Assembly (NCBI RefSeq): GCF_014211975.1
Contig: NZ_CP060084.1
Span: 2,925,001 to 2,989,000 of the forward strand
DNA: 64,000 nucleotides
Origin: Teredinibacter haidensis
GTDB taxonomy: Bacteria > Pseudomonadota > Gammaproteobacteria > Pseudomonadales > Cellvibrionaceae
Direction: 5' to 3'
The notes under the pieces were generated by a model. The model was not told where the DNA came from and ran no database searches. It was given only the letters and a program-made list of their open reading frames with translations. The first letter of the stretch is position 1, and each line of letters begins with the position of its first letter. The position numbers and the translations under genes are program-made. Shown here in pieces: positions 18,509 through 28,122 of this stretch.

Positions 18509-19432
18509 ATGGGCGAATATACGTATAGCGAGCTTGGATCTATATTAGCCATGCAAGGTTTTGCAGGTTTTAGCCTGTTCAGTGTTTTGCTGTTGATGGC
18601 ATTAGGCTTGGCCATTATTTTTGGCCAAATGGGCGTTATTAATATGGCCCACGGTGAATTTATGGCTGTAGGTGCTTATGCAACTTACTTCATGTCGACA
18701 TTTACCGAAACTTACTTACCCAATTTAGTTCCCTACTATTTCGTTCTCGCCATTATTGTTTCATTTTTTGTGGCGGGCGCTCTGGGGTATTTATCTGAAT
18801 TTGTCCTAATACGACACCTATATAAAAGACCGTTAGATACTCTGTTAGCCACCTGGGGGTTAAGCCTAATTATGCAGCAAGGCTTTAGGTCATTGTTTGG
18901 TGCGCGTGAAGTGAGCCCAACATTGCCAGATTGGTTACTCGGTTCCTATCAGCCAATTGAATCTATCGATATACCGCTTAATGGGATATTCGTCCTCGCA
19001 TTAACCTTTGTGGTCACGCTGGGAGTCTATTATCTAATGTTTAAATCTCGTTGGGGCTTGCGCGTACGAGCGACTACCCAAAACCGGGTAATGAGCGGTG
19101 CAGTCGGAATTAATACGAGCAAAGTTGATCGCTACACATTTGCACTAGGATGTGGCATAGCGGGCATTGCTGGTGCAGCGTTTACTACAATTGCCTCTAC
19201 TGGTCCGACTACAGGGTCGCTCTATATTGTAGATACATTCATGGTTGTTGTATTTGGTGGTGCTGCCAGCCTATTCGGCACAATAGCTTCGGCCTTCACT
19301 ATTGCACAGGCTCAGTCAATTCTTGAGTTTTTCATTAGCGGGTCAATGGCAAAAGTTTACACATTACTTGCTCTGGTCTTGATCTTGATGTTCAAACCGG
19401 AAGGGCTATTTGCCAGCAAAGTACGTCGCTAG
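18509..19432 (+). CDS. urtB: Urea/amide ABC transporter permease UrtB
   Basis: Encodes 307 residues with eight or so membrane helices of the LivH/BPD_transp_2 type. The start FSLFSVLLLMALGLAIIFGQ and the NMAHGEFMAVGAYATYF motif are typical. Many proteobacterial UrtB proteins carry a long periplasmic N-terminal extension and exceed 500 residues; this one begins directly with the membrane domain. It sits 177 bases after urtA, a gap that may hold a stability hairpin or secondary signal separating the abundant binding protein from the permease. Works with UrtC as the membrane channel. Confidence 0.9.
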   Translation: MGEYTYSELGSILAMQGFAGFSLFSVLLLMALGLAIIFGQMGVINMAHGEFMAVGAYATYFMSTFTETYLPNLVPYYFVLAIIVSFFVAGALGYLSEFVLIRHLYKRPLDTLLATWGLSLIMQQGFRSLFGAREVSPTLPDWLLGSYQPIESIDIPLNGIFVLALTFVVTLGVYYLMFKSRWGLRVRATTQNRVMSGAVGINTSKVDRYTFALGCGIAGIAGAAFTTIASTGPTTGSLYIVDTFMVVVFGGAASLFGTIASAFTIAQAQSILEFFISGSMAKVYTLLALVLILMFKPEGLFASKVRR

Positions 19433-19466
19433 AACGAAAGACCGAATATACAGCACGGAGTACATT

Positions 19467-20624
19467 ATGCGTTTTCTATACAAAAATCTAATGGGCGGAA
19501 AAAACGGGTTCGCGGGATTTGTTATTCTCGCAATTCTCATTCTTTTTATCTTTCCAACGTTTCTTGATCTTTTCCGGTTAAACCTCGTCGGAAAATATCT
19601 TACCTACGCTTTTGCTGCGGTAAGCCTCGTATTACTTTGGGGATACGGCGGTATTCTTAGCTTGGGACAAGGAATCTTCTTTGGGCTGGGCGGTTATGGA
19701 ATGGCCATGTTTCTGAAACTGGAAGCCTCTTCTCCGGAAAATACGGCCATTCAGTCCACACCAGGAATTCCAGATTTTATGGACTGGAACCAATTAACCG
19801 AATTACCCTGGTTTTGGGAACCCTTTACCAGCTTACCTTTTACTATATTAGCGATACTGGTTATCCCGGCTCTATTTGCTTACATAATTGGCTCTGCAAT
19901 GTTCAAACGCCGTGTTGGTGGGGTTTACTTTGCCATCATCACGCAGGTCATTGCCGTGATATTAACGGTGTTGATTGTAGGACAACAAGGTTTGACCGGT
20001 GGCATCAACGGTATTACCGATCTCCGCACCTTGAATGGCTGGGATATTACATCCGACGCGGCCAAATACGTTTTCTACTATCTTAACTGCGGACTGCTAC
20101 TAGCCGTCATTATTTTAGGCAGATTCATTTTAACCAGTAAATTCGGCCGACTTTTACTGGCAATCAAAGATAAGGAAGATAGAGTACGATTTTCAGGATA
20201 TGACGTTTCCACTTTCAAAATATTTATTTTCTGTATTGCTGCACTTATTTCGGCCATTGGTGGCGCAATGTTTACGCTACAAGTGGGGTTTATGTCCCCG
20301 TCATTTGTTGGCATTGTCCCCTCGATCGAAATGGTAATTTTTGCAGCCGTAGGTGGGCGTATGTCTTTAATCGGCGCTGTTTATGGAACACTTCTAATAA
20401 ATTTTGGAAAAACCATTTTCTCTGAATCGTTTCCAGAGCTTTGGTTATTCTTAATGGGAGGACTATTTATTGGCGTCGTTATGTTTTTCCCCGACGGATT
20501 GGCTGGTATATGGGAGAAATATGGGCACCATGTAACGGATAAATTGAAATTTTGTATACGCTATTTAAAGCCATTTACAAACGTTTCAAAACGCCTTTGG
20601 GCTAATGCTGAACAAACTGACTAA
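19467..20624 (+). CDS. urtC: Urea/amide ABC transporter permease UrtC
   Basis: Encodes 385 residues. The ATG at 19467 is preferred because GGAG lies seven bases ahead and the sequence MRFLYKNLMGGKNGF looks natural; an earlier in-frame start at 19410 overlaps urtB. It is a LivM-type permease with about ten helices, including LLWGYGGILSLGQGIFFGLGGYGMAMF written in part as SLGQGIFFGLGGY, the QQGLTGGINGITDL periplasmic loop, and a C-terminal FPDGLAGIWEK motif typical of UrtC. Pairs with UrtB. Confidence 0.9.
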   Translation: MRFLYKNLMGGKNGFAGFVILAILILFIFPTFLDLFRLNLVGKYLTYAFAAVSLVLLWGYGGILSLGQGIFFGLGGYGMAMFLKLEASSPENTAIQSTPGIPDFMDWNQLTELPWFWEPFTSLPFTILAILVIPALFAYIIGSAMFKRRVGGVYFAIITQVIAVILTVLIVGQQGLTGGINGITDLRTLNGWDITSDAAKYVFYYLNCGLLLAVIILGRFILTSKFGRLLLAIKDKEDRVRFSGYDVSTFKIFIFCIAALISAIGGAMFTLQVGFMSPSFVGIVPSIEMVIFAAVGGRMSLIGAVYGTLLINFGKTIFSESFPELWLFLMGGLFIGVVMFFPDGLAGIWEKYGHHVTDKLKFCIRYLKPFTNVSKRLWANAEQTD

Positions 20625-20670
20625 TTACGAATAGACTCAATCTATCCAATCCAAGATTGTTGGAGCATAC

Positions 20671-21417
20671 ATGACCACAAATACTGATTTCACATTAGCA
20701 ATCGAAAATTTAACGGTTTCTTTTGATGGGTTTAAAGCTGTAGACGATTTGAACTTGTATATTAGCGCCAATGAACTGCACGTCGTTATTGGCCCTAATG
20801 GTGCTGGTAAAACTACAGTATTAGATCTCATTTGCGGGAAAACGAAATCCACCACTGGCAGTATCAAGTTTCTAAACAAAGAACTTACTCAGTTGTCTGA
20901 GCATGAAATTGTACGCTCAGGTGTCGGCAGAAAATTTCAAACACCGTCTATATATGAAAACTTAACAGTACTAGAAAACCTTGAAGTCTCATACCCGTAT
21001 GGAAGAGGAGTGTTTGGCTCCTTAACGTTTAAACGAACACCAAAAGTATTGGAGAAGATACACCAAATCGCTGATGAGATCATGTTACGTGATTCCCTAA
21101 ATGTCGAGTCAGCTCTGCTCAGTCATGGCCAAAAACAGTGGCTAGAAATCGGAATGTTACTTATTCAAGAACCTCAACTCCTTATGCTGGATGAGCCGGT
21201 TGCGGGCATGAGTGTAAAAGAAAGGGAACAGACGGCGGATCTACTCAATAAAATTAGCAAAGGTCGATCTGTTTTAGTGATTGAACACGATATGGAGTTT
21301 GTTGAACGTATCGCTGATAAAGTCACCGTATTACATCAAGGTAAAATACTTGCTGAAGGCAAGATGAATAATATTCAAAATGACCCGAAAGTCATTGAAG
21401 TGTATTTAGGCCATTAA
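20671..21417 (+). CDS. urtD: Urea/amide ABC transporter ATPase UrtD
   Basis: Encodes 248 residues. Walker A GPNGAGKTT, signature LLSHGQKQWLEIGM, Walker B LLMLDEPVAGMS, and switch His in LVIEHDMEFVE are all present. The LSHGQKQWLEI form of the signature is characteristic of UrtD/LivG-type ATPases. It forms the nucleotide-binding pair with UrtE and powers uptake through UrtBC. Follows urtC by 46 bases. Confidence 0.92.
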   Translation: MTTNTDFTLAIENLTVSFDGFKAVDDLNLYISANELHVVIGPNGAGKTTVLDLICGKTKSTTGSIKFLNKELTQLSEHEIVRSGVGRKFQTPSIYENLTVLENLEVSYPYGRGVFGSLTFKRTPKVLEKIHQIADEIMLRDSLNVESALLSHGQKQWLEIGMLLIQEPQLLMLDEPVAGMSVKEREQTADLLNKISKGRSVLVIEHDMEFVERIADKVTVLHQGKILAEGKMNNIQNDPKVIEVYLGH

Positions 21418-21434
21418 TATTATCAGGTAATCTT

Positions 21435-22124
21435 ATGCTAAATGTAGCCGATTTAAATGTATGCTATGGACAGAGTGAAGTTATTCATGACTTAAACTTT
21501 ACCGTACCAAAAAATGAAACCCTAGCGATAATGGGGCGGAATGGCATGGGTAAAACAACGCTATTCAAATCATTGATTGGTATACTACCCTTATCAAACG
21601 GACATATTACTATCGATGGTATCGATGTATCAAAAAGTGTAAGTTATCAGCGTGTTGAAAATGGAATTGCCTATGTCCCTCAAGGCAGAATGATTTTCCC
21701 TTCGCTCACTGTGCAAGAAAATATCGAAACAGGAATGGAGGTTTCGAGACTCAAAAAAATACCTGACGAAATTTACGCGCTCTTTCCTGTCTTACGAGAT
21801 ATGCGACATCGAAAAGGCGGCAACCTATCTGGCGGCCAGCAACAACAGTTAGCCATTGCTAGAGCCCTAGTAACGAACCCAAAGGTTTTGCTATTAGATG
21901 AACCTACAGAAGGCATTCAACCTTCAATTATTAAAGACATAGCCAACGTATTAAACGAAATAAAAAAAATTCGCGACATTACCATTATTGTGTCAGAGCA
22001 GGTATTAAGCTTTACAATGGCAGTCGCCGATCGAATTATCGTGATAGACAAGGGGCGTTTCATCCACGAGGACATGAGAGAAAACGTCGACACCAATAAA
22101 ATTAAGCAGTATTTGTCCGTATAG
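21435..22124 (+). CDS. urtE: Urea/amide ABC transporter ATPase UrtE
   Basis: Encodes 229 residues. Walker A GRNGMGKTT, signature LSGGQQQQLAIARAL, Walker B LLLDEPTEGIQP. The GRNGMGKTT and EGIQP forms are typical of UrtE/LivF. It lies 17 bases after urtD and closes the transporter operon; the switch region reads IIVSEQVLSF, with Gln in the His position, as is usual in UrtE. Confidence 0.92.
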   Translation: MLNVADLNVCYGQSEVIHDLNFTVPKNETLAIMGRNGMGKTTLFKSLIGILPLSNGHITIDGIDVSKSVSYQRVENGIAYVPQGRMIFPSLTVQENIETGMEVSRLKKIPDEIYALFPVLRDMRHRKGGNLSGGQQQQLAIARALVTNPKVLLLDEPTEGIQPSIIKDIANVLNEIKKIRDITIIVSEQVLSFTMAVADRIIVIDKGRFIHEDMRENVDTNKIKQYLSV

Positions 22125-22469
22125 ACTACCACTCAAATATTGGAGCTCATCCAGGCTGTAATATTTGGGTTTTCGGTTTCTCCCCAAACAAATTCTAATC
22201 TATATTTCCCACTTAGAACTCTATCCAAAATCTCTGGCGATTGTTAGATAGTTTTTTTAATGCGAGAAAATTTATACTCATAAAAAACTCTTCTCTATTT
22301 GTATATGCGTTAAATGACGTAGTTTCCTGGGGAGTTTATCGAATACTCAATTGCACTTTATCAACCGATAATATCCATACAGATTAACGTTTTTAGGCTC
22401 ACAAGATACTTAATTCAATCTATATCGATGCACAACCGCATTTTGAAATTGACTCTGGGAGTAATAACT
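22125..22469. other. Gap between urtE and formamidase
   Basis: These 345 bases contain no supported gene. The region is AT-rich and may hold a promoter for fmdA; I found no clear sigma-54 site and no strong terminator, so read-through from urtE is possible. GGGAG at 22456-22460 is the ribosome site of fmdA. Confidence 0.4.
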
Positions 22470-23702
22470 ATGACAGAAACTATCATCAAAGTAGATCTAA
22501 AAGAATCACCTTATACGAATGAAAAAATCCATAATCGTTGGCACCCAGACATTCCAATGGCTGCTAGGGTTAAACCTGGCGATGATTTTAAAATCGAATG
22601 CTATGATTGGACCGGTGGACAAATAGAAAACAACGACGATGCAGCAGACGTACGTGACGTAGATTTGAGTCAGGTACATTTTTTGTCGGGCCCTGTCGGG
22701 GTTGAAGGCGCTGAGCCAGGCGATTTGTTAGTCGTCGACATTTTGGATATTGGCACCTTTGAAGAAAGTCAATGGGGGTTTAATGGCTTTTTCTCTAAGA
22801 AAAATGGAGGCGGATTTTTAACAGAGCATTTTCCAGAGGCCCAAAAATCTATTTGGGATTTCAACGGTATGTTCACTAAATCCAGGCATATTCCCGGCGT
22901 GGAATTCGCGGGACTCATACACCCTGGTTTAATTGGTTGTTTACCATCCAAAGAAATGCTTGCCGAATGGAACACAAGAGAGAAAGCGCTTTATGACACC
23001 GAACCCAATCGAGTACCAGAGCTGGCGACCTTACCCTATGCTGACACAGCCCATTTAGGCACTCTCACAGGCGAAGAGAAAGCAGCAGCAGCAGCAGAAG
23101 CTGCGCGAACTGTTCCACCGCGCGAGCACGGTGGAAACTGCGATATTAAAGATTTGTCACGCGGATCTAAAGTTTATTTCCCGGTATATGTTGACGGCGC
23201 GGGTTTATCCGTTGGCGACCTTCACTTTAGCCAAGGTGACGGTGAAATTACATTTTGTGGTGCGATAGAAATGGCGGGATGGATTCATCTTCGTGTGAAT
23301 CTTATCAAGGGCGGCATGGAAAAATATGGCATTAAAAATCCAGTTTTTAAACCCAGCCCTATTGCACCTAAATACGATGATTATTTAATTTTTGAGGGCA
23401 TTTCAGTAGATGAGGGAGGTAAGCAACATTACCTAGATGTGCATATTGCTTACAGACAGGCTTGTTTAAACGCCATTGAATATCTCACTAAATTCGGCTA
23501 CACCAAAGCACAAGCTTATGCCATATTGGGCACCGCGCCAGTACAAGGGCATATTAGTGGTGTGGTAGATATTCCAAATGCCTGCGCCACTCTATGGTTG
23601 CCAACCGATATATTTGAAAAGGATATTCAGCCCAATGCAGACGGCCCCACTGTTTTTTATGACGGCTCGACTGACGTACCACTTGCGCCAGATTTAGAGT
23701 AA
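22470..23702 (+). CDS. fmdA: Formamidase
   Basis: Encodes 410 residues from the ATG at 22470, which has GGGAG upstream and gives MTETIIKVDLKESPY, the usual start and length (about 407) of FmdA. FmdA hydrolyses formamide to formate and ammonia in the cytoplasm. Family segments include WHPDIPMAARVKPGD, HFLSGPVGVEGAEPGD, EFAGLIHPGLIGCLPS, REHGGNCDIKDLSRGSKVY, and PNACATLWLPTDIF. Together with urtABCDE and fmdB it makes an uptake-and-hydrolysis route for formamide as nitrogen source. Released formate would need a dehydrogenase, not seen here. Confidence 0.95.
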   Translation: MTETIIKVDLKESPYTNEKIHNRWHPDIPMAARVKPGDDFKIECYDWTGGQIENNDDAADVRDVDLSQVHFLSGPVGVEGAEPGDLLVVDILDIGTFEESQWGFNGFFSKKNGGGFLTEHFPEAQKSIWDFNGMFTKSRHIPGVEFAGLIHPGLIGCLPSKEMLAEWNTREKALYDTEPNRVPELATLPYADTAHLGTLTGEEKAAAAAEAARTVPPREHGGNCDIKDLSRGSKVYFPVYVDGAGLSVGDLHFSQGDGEITFCGAIEMAGWIHLRVNLIKGGMEKYGIKNPVFKPSPIAPKYDDYLIFEGISVDEGGKQHYLDVHIAYRQACLNAIEYLTKFGYTKAQAYAILGTAPVQGHISGVVDIPNACATLWLPTDIFEKDIQPNADGPTVFYDGSTDVPLAPDLE

Positions 23703-23827
23703 AGATTCGGAAGTTGATTAATTAATTTTATATGTCGCTCAATGCCTGTGCTGTCTTACGTTCTATGACGCTGATAGCACAGGCGTAACAAGCTGTTTAT
23801 AAATGACACGAACCCTAGGAGAGCAAT

Positions 23828-24178
23828 ATGCCCGTTTATGATTACAAATGCCAACAACACGGTGTATTCTGCGAACTTGCAAAATTGGAAGATTCATCAA
23901 AACCGAATATTTGTCCACAATGTAAAGAGCTCGCTCCTCGCATCATCATGGTCTCGCCAGAAATACTGGACATGGCGCCGTCAAAACGTCATGCGCATGA
24001 AACGAATGAGAAGGCCCAGCACGAACCTGCTTATTCAACAAAAGAACGACGCGAGAATGACGAACAGCATTCTAATGGTTGTGGTTGTGATAAAAAATCA
24101 AAAAAATCGAAGCTATTCTATACTGCAGCAGGCGAAAAAATGTTTCCGTCAATGCGGCCCTGGATGATTAGCCATTAA
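23828..24178 (+). CDS. fmdB: FmdB-type zinc-ribbon protein
   Basis: Encodes 116 residues; AGGAGAGC lies ahead of the ATG. The N-terminus MPVYDYKCQQHGVFCELAKL and CPQC at about 29-32 are the FmdB zinc ribbon, with one cysteine (9) replaced by His spacing in QQHG compared with many relatives. The Lys/Glu-rich middle is probably disordered, and a CGCDKKSKK patch sits near residue 86. FmdB was proposed to regulate formamidase genes in Methylophilus. It follows fmdA by 125 bases. Confidence 0.9.
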   Translation: MPVYDYKCQQHGVFCELAKLEDSSKPNICPQCKELAPRIIMVSPEILDMAPSKRHAHETNEKAQHEPAYSTKERRENDEQHSNGCGCDKKSKKSKLFYTAAGEKMFPSMRPWMISH

Positions 24179-24597
24179 AAAATGAATTTAAATGGTTGGC
24201 TAGCTACTTGTCAATCAAGCATAGACGGCAGTTTACCGCCTATCGCCGAAAGGAGTCCAAAGCCTGTCGTATGCGTGAGACTGGCGAATACGACAGGGCA
24301 GCGCTGCACGCCCACAAGGGGCACCCACATCAGTTAGCCCGCAACACATCCGGTATAGCGCGACCAAACACGGTACTGCGTATTTCGTCGGACTCATCCC
24401 CGCCCGGACAGCCCCGCTACACACGATTCGCCCCTCTATCAGTGCCTTCGTTGGATGTAGCGGCATTAAAGCTAACCGGATAGTCAGTATTAGCATTAAG
24501 AAGGGGCTTCTGGTGCCAAAAATATGAAGGCTAGCTATCTCCTCTCCGTGCTCCGCATAAAACCCTGTATCATCCCCCCAAACTTTTTGGAGCTAAA
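24179..24597. other. Non-coding region with rejected overlapping frames
   Basis: Frames at 24196-24483 (plus) and 24233-24496 (minus) cover one another fully. Both are Arg/Cys/Pro-rich, lack ribosome sites and match nothing I recognise. The stretch is richer in GC than its surroundings, so it may be inserted DNA. Confidence 0.4.
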
Positions 24598-25314
24598 ATG
24601 ATGAATAGAAAATTACTGTCTCTGGTGTTGCTAGCTACCCTGAGTACCGGCTGTGAACACCTACCGCAAATAATCGAAACCGGTGCCGCTATCTCTCAGT
24701 CTGCGGGCGTGAACCCCACGCAGCTCAGTGATGGAATTAAGCAGGCTCTCGAGCTGAGTACGGGTCGCGCCAGTGATTTACTGTCACAGAGTGGCGGTTA
24801 TAGCGACAGCTCGGAGTTTCATATTGGGCTGCCGCCCTCGGTGCAATCTGTCACCAATACGATGAAAAAATATGGGTTAGCCAAGCAAGTGGACCAAGCG
24901 GAGTCTTTGATGAACCGGGGTGCAGAATTGGCCGCTGGCGAAGCTAAGGCGGTATTTATTGATGCCGTTAAGCAGATGAGTGTCGACGACGCCATGGGCA
25001 TCATTCGCGGTGGCGACACGGCAGCGACTGATTATTTTCGTGCTCAAACCCAAGGCCAGTTATTAGAACGCTACCGCCCTATTATGCAGGGTCAACTGCA
25101 GAAGCTGGGTTTCTACGAGCAATATCAGAGTTTGTTGAGCGGGTATAAGCTGTTGCCGATGGCCAACAAGCCTAATCTCGACCTGGAAGAGTACGCGATC
25201 AATCAGGGCGTAACGGCCTTATTCACTCAAATAGCACGGGAAGAACAGAAAATTCGCGCGAACCCGGTAGAACAGGGTACGGCGTTGATATCTGCGGTGT
25301 TTGGAGAAAAATAA
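24598..25314 (+). CDS. DUF4197 lipoprotein
   Basis: Encodes 238 residues. GGAG precedes two adjacent ATG codons (24598 and 24601); either may start. MMNRKLLSLVLLATLSTGC is a lipoprotein signal with cysteine 19. The mature chain, from ISQSAGVNPTQLSDGIKQAL through IGLPPSVQSVTNTMKKYGLA, DDAMGIIRGGDTAATDYFR and YAINQGVTALFTQIAREEQKIR in part, follows the DUF4197 pattern, an all-helical periplasmic domain of unknown role widespread in proteobacteria. Monocistronic. Confidence 0.9.
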   Translation: MMNRKLLSLVLLATLSTGCEHLPQIIETGAAISQSAGVNPTQLSDGIKQALELSTGRASDLLSQSGGYSDSSEFHIGLPPSVQSVTNTMKKYGLAKQVDQAESLMNRGAELAAGEAKAVFIDAVKQMSVDDAMGIIRGGDTAATDYFRAQTQGQLLERYRPIMQGQLQKLGFYEQYQSLLSGYKLLPMANKPNLDLEEYAINQGVTALFTQIAREEQKIRANPVEQGTALISAVFGEK

Positions 25315-26505
25315 ATAACAAATATCCCACGACAGTATCACAAATAAGTCGATGTTTAATTGAAACGATAGCATTACTAATACGTGCAATTTAATCGAAA
25401 CATTAACGAGCAACCAAGTTAATGTGTATGACGGTTCTAATTACAGAGATTAAGCAACAATTACGACGTGCAATCATTACCAGAACAAAGGTCCGCTTCT
25501 AGTTATTGAGAAACGTAGCTCAGAACCCAGCTATTATTGCTAGCTGGGTTCTGAAAAAAACTGACAACAACCGTAGCCCCTTTTGCTTTAAAAGACGCCT
25601 TTTATAATCATTTCGCTGTGTACCCTAAAACGGGCACGAGAAGCCTGAGCCTAACGTTTCGACCGCAGGTAAAACTATCCTCATCTGAGAAATTCCCACG
25701 CTGTAGCCGCTATCTAATTGGAACTGTATTCTGGTATGCGCGTTGTAGTTCACAAAAACTGTTGTAGTCATCTACCACAATCTGCCATCTTCGATAGTGG
25801 CGCCCCTTGAGCAACACAGCCGACCATCGGACTAAATAATTTTATATTTCCGAAGAGCCCTAAAGGTGGATCCGTTAGCATAGCGGGCACACGGCCGATA
25901 CTGGCGAAAAATCATTGTCACGAGCGGGTCGCGATAGAAAGTATTTGTTGTAATAGACCACACAATATCTGGCGACATATTCCCTTTATTCTTAAAAATA
26001 ACTTATGTCTACATCGGAATAGTGGTGGACAAATAATCTAAACAGTTTAACCAAAAGAATAAATTTCTAGCGAGGGCATTTCTTCGTTATAGGTCTATCC
26101 TAAGACGGCGAATGGGCGCACAAGCGTAACTGACACCTAACTCCCCAAGAGAATTTAGATGCTATAGAAATTAATTACGCCATTTTTTTAAATGTGGTGT
26201 GGATGCGTATGGAAATTTGTGGGCACTGGTCTAAGCTTTGTGCTTACATTTTACTCTTGTGCAATATAATAATTTATTTGGCTTTTATAATTTTTGGTTA
26301 TTGGCCTATTTTCAGCATTCATCGTTACACCGAGACGACTTTGCCCCATATGTAACCCAAATTTCAATTGCTCAACAAGGAGTAGCATGTGAAATCCGGC
26401 TCGTTTTCGTCACGAATAATGTCATTATTTTAGTTTTATCTCTTACCCAATATTTTTATTTTCTCTCTCTGATTAAATTTATTTAAAGCCTACAAGGAGG
26501 TCATT
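25315..26505. other. 1.2-kb intergenic region
   Basis: No gene is supported; the frame at 26238-26486 is Phe/Tyr/Ile-rich translation of AT-rich DNA. The only strong element is the perfect hairpin at 25521-25553. The last 300 bases are AT-rich and should contain the promoter of the downstream lipoprotein, whose AAGGAGG ribosome site ends the region. Confidence 0.4.
25521..25553. repeat. Perfect 13-bp hairpin
   Basis: CAGAACCCAGCTA (25521-25533) pairs without mismatch to TAGCTGGGTTCTG (25541-25553) across a seven-base loop. On the plus strand it is followed by A, not T, residues; on the minus strand the T-run precedes the stem. It is thus not a standard terminator in either direction. Confidence 0.6.
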
Positions 26506-28023
26506 ATGACTAGGTTATTTACACTTACGCTGATCGCACTGGCAGCAAGCTTGTCTAGCTGTGCAAGCAACGACAAATCCACCGCAAGCGCAACACACAC
26601 GGGGAATCGCACAGTCGATTCAAACGAAGCACAAGTAGTACTCCAATCGGAACAGGATTTACAGTCGACCTATGAGAACAGCGCTCAGCCTGCTCAAGCA
26701 CTGGAAGGCAATTCGATGCTACCACCTAATGCGAAGCCGGGAGAGTGTTACGCGAGAGTTTGGGTCGAGCCGACGTATTCAACACACACCAAGAAAATTG
26801 TTACACGAGAAAAATCGGAGAAATTTGAGGTAATTCCAGCACGGTATGAATGGGTCGAGGAGCCTGTTTTGGTTCAGCAGGCATCTACAAAACTTGTTGA
26901 AATTCCCGCTAGTTATGATTCTGTAAGCGAAAAGATTCAGATTTCCGACCATCAACGTACATGGATGAGCAAGCTCTCTAATGGCAAGCCCGTGAGTGAA
27001 GAATTATTACGCTCGGCGCAAGCATCAGGAGTGAATATCGAGTCCGCTGAGCCCGGCGTGTGTTATCACGAACATGTAACACCTGCAGAGATGAAAGCAG
27101 TATCCAAGCGCGTCGAAATAGAGCCTGCCAGCTTCCGTATTGAAACGGCTTCAGCTGAGTATCAATGGGTTGAAAAGCAACGTTTGATCAAAGAAGCTTC
27201 GACGCAAATTGCCGAAATTCCAGCGCGTTATGAAACATTCTCTGAGCAGGTGGTTGACCGCCCTGCACATACCTCATGGAAGAAAGGCGCAGGCCCTGTC
27301 CAACGCATGAACGACGCAACTGGCGAAATTATGTGTTTGGTTGAAGTTCCAGCGACATACAAAACCATTAGCAGTAAGCGTGTTATTTCGCCAGCTCGGA
27401 TAGAGACAAAAGTGATACCCGCTGAATATGAGACCGTCAAAGTTAAGGAGCTTGTGATACCCGCTTCGGAGAATAAGATCGAGATTCCTGCTAAGTATGA
27501 AACCATTACTTACCATGAAAGTGCCGGAGGGCCGCAATTCCACTGGCATGAAATTCATGATATGAGCATGACCAAGGCGAGCAGAACGGGTAACCAGATT
27601 TGTCTCACTGAAAAACCTGCGCAATTTAAAACGGTTCAGAGGAGGGTTCTTTTGACTCCTGCAAGCACTCAAACCGTCGAGATACCCGCAGTTTACGAGA
27701 CCAAGAAGGTGAACAAGCTTATTAGTGAAGCGCATGAAATGAAGGATGTTATTCCGGCAACTTACGAAACAGTAGAATATCGAAAACTTGAAGATGAAGG
27801 AAAAATGGAATGGCGCTCAATCCTTTGTGATACTAACGCGACCCCAGTTCTAGTCACCAATTTGCAGCGAACTTTAAACGAAAAAGGCTTTAATGCTGGC
27901 GCGGTAGACGGTGTAATCGGACGCGACACTATCAAGGCCATTAATGCCTATCAGGCAGAGAATGATTTACCACAGGATCGATATATCAATATGGAAACGA
28001 TTAGGCATCTCAATTTACTGTAG
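26506..28023 (+). CDS. Repeat-rich lipoprotein with peptidoglycan-binding domain
   Basis: Encodes 505 residues; AAGGAGG precedes the ATG. Signal MTRLFTLTLIALAASLSSC gives lipidated cysteine 19. Residues about 85-430 consist of some ten imperfect copies of a unit centred on (E/V)IPAxYETV, for example VIPARYEWV, EIPASYDSV, EIPARYETF, VIPAEYETV, EIPAKYETI, VIPATYETV, spaced about 25-40 residues and probably forming beta-hairpins. The C-terminus (about 445-505) is a PGB_1 peptidoglycan-binding domain: LQRTLNEKGFNAGAVDGVIG, then TIKAINAYQAEN. It most likely links outer membrane and murein. The repeats' ligand is unknown. Confidence 0.85.
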   Translation: MTRLFTLTLIALAASLSSCASNDKSTASATHTGNRTVDSNEAQVVLQSEQDLQSTYENSAQPAQALEGNSMLPPNAKPGECYARVWVEPTYSTHTKKIVTREKSEKFEVIPARYEWVEEPVLVQQASTKLVEIPASYDSVSEKIQISDHQRTWMSKLSNGKPVSEELLRSAQASGVNIESAEPGVCYHEHVTPAEMKAVSKRVEIEPASFRIETASAEYQWVEKQRLIKEASTQIAEIPARYETFSEQVVDRPAHTSWKKGAGPVQRMNDATGEIMCLVEVPATYKTISSKRVISPARIETKVIPAEYETVKVKELVIPASENKIEIPAKYETITYHESAGGPQFHWHEIHDMSMTKASRTGNQICLTEKPAQFKTVQRRVLLTPASTQTVEIPAVYETKKVNKLISEAHEMKDVIPATYETVEYRKLEDEGKMEWRSILCDTNATPVLVTNLQRTLNEKGFNAGAVDGVIGRDTIKAINAYQAENDLPQDRYINMETIRHLNLL

Positions 28024-28059
28024 TTTTCTCCGCACCCGCGCTTGAAAAAACGTAATCAT

Positions 28060-28090
28060 AGGCCCGCCTCTAACGAGAAGGGCCTTTTCT
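28060..28090 (+). terminator. Terminator between convergent genes
   Basis: AGGCCC (28060-28065) pairs with GGGCCT (28080-28085), followed by TTTTCTT. It lies 37 bases after the lipoprotein stop codon and ahead of the convergent protease gene end at 28123. Confidence 0.6.
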
Positions 28091-28122
28091 TATCCATTAT
28101 TTAACAAATTGAATGGGGTGCG

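Noticed and set aside
24196..24496. Pair of overlapping 87-95 codon frames on opposite strands
   Set aside because: Neither has a ribosome site or family; a GC-rich stretch tends to leave such frames open by chance.
25521..25560. Reading the 13-bp hairpin as a Rho-independent terminator
   Set aside because: On the plus strand it is followed by A residues, and on the minus strand the T-run comes before the stem.
26238..26486. 82-codon frame
   Set aside because: Translation of AT-rich promoter DNA into Phe/Tyr/Ile/Leu; no ribosome site.
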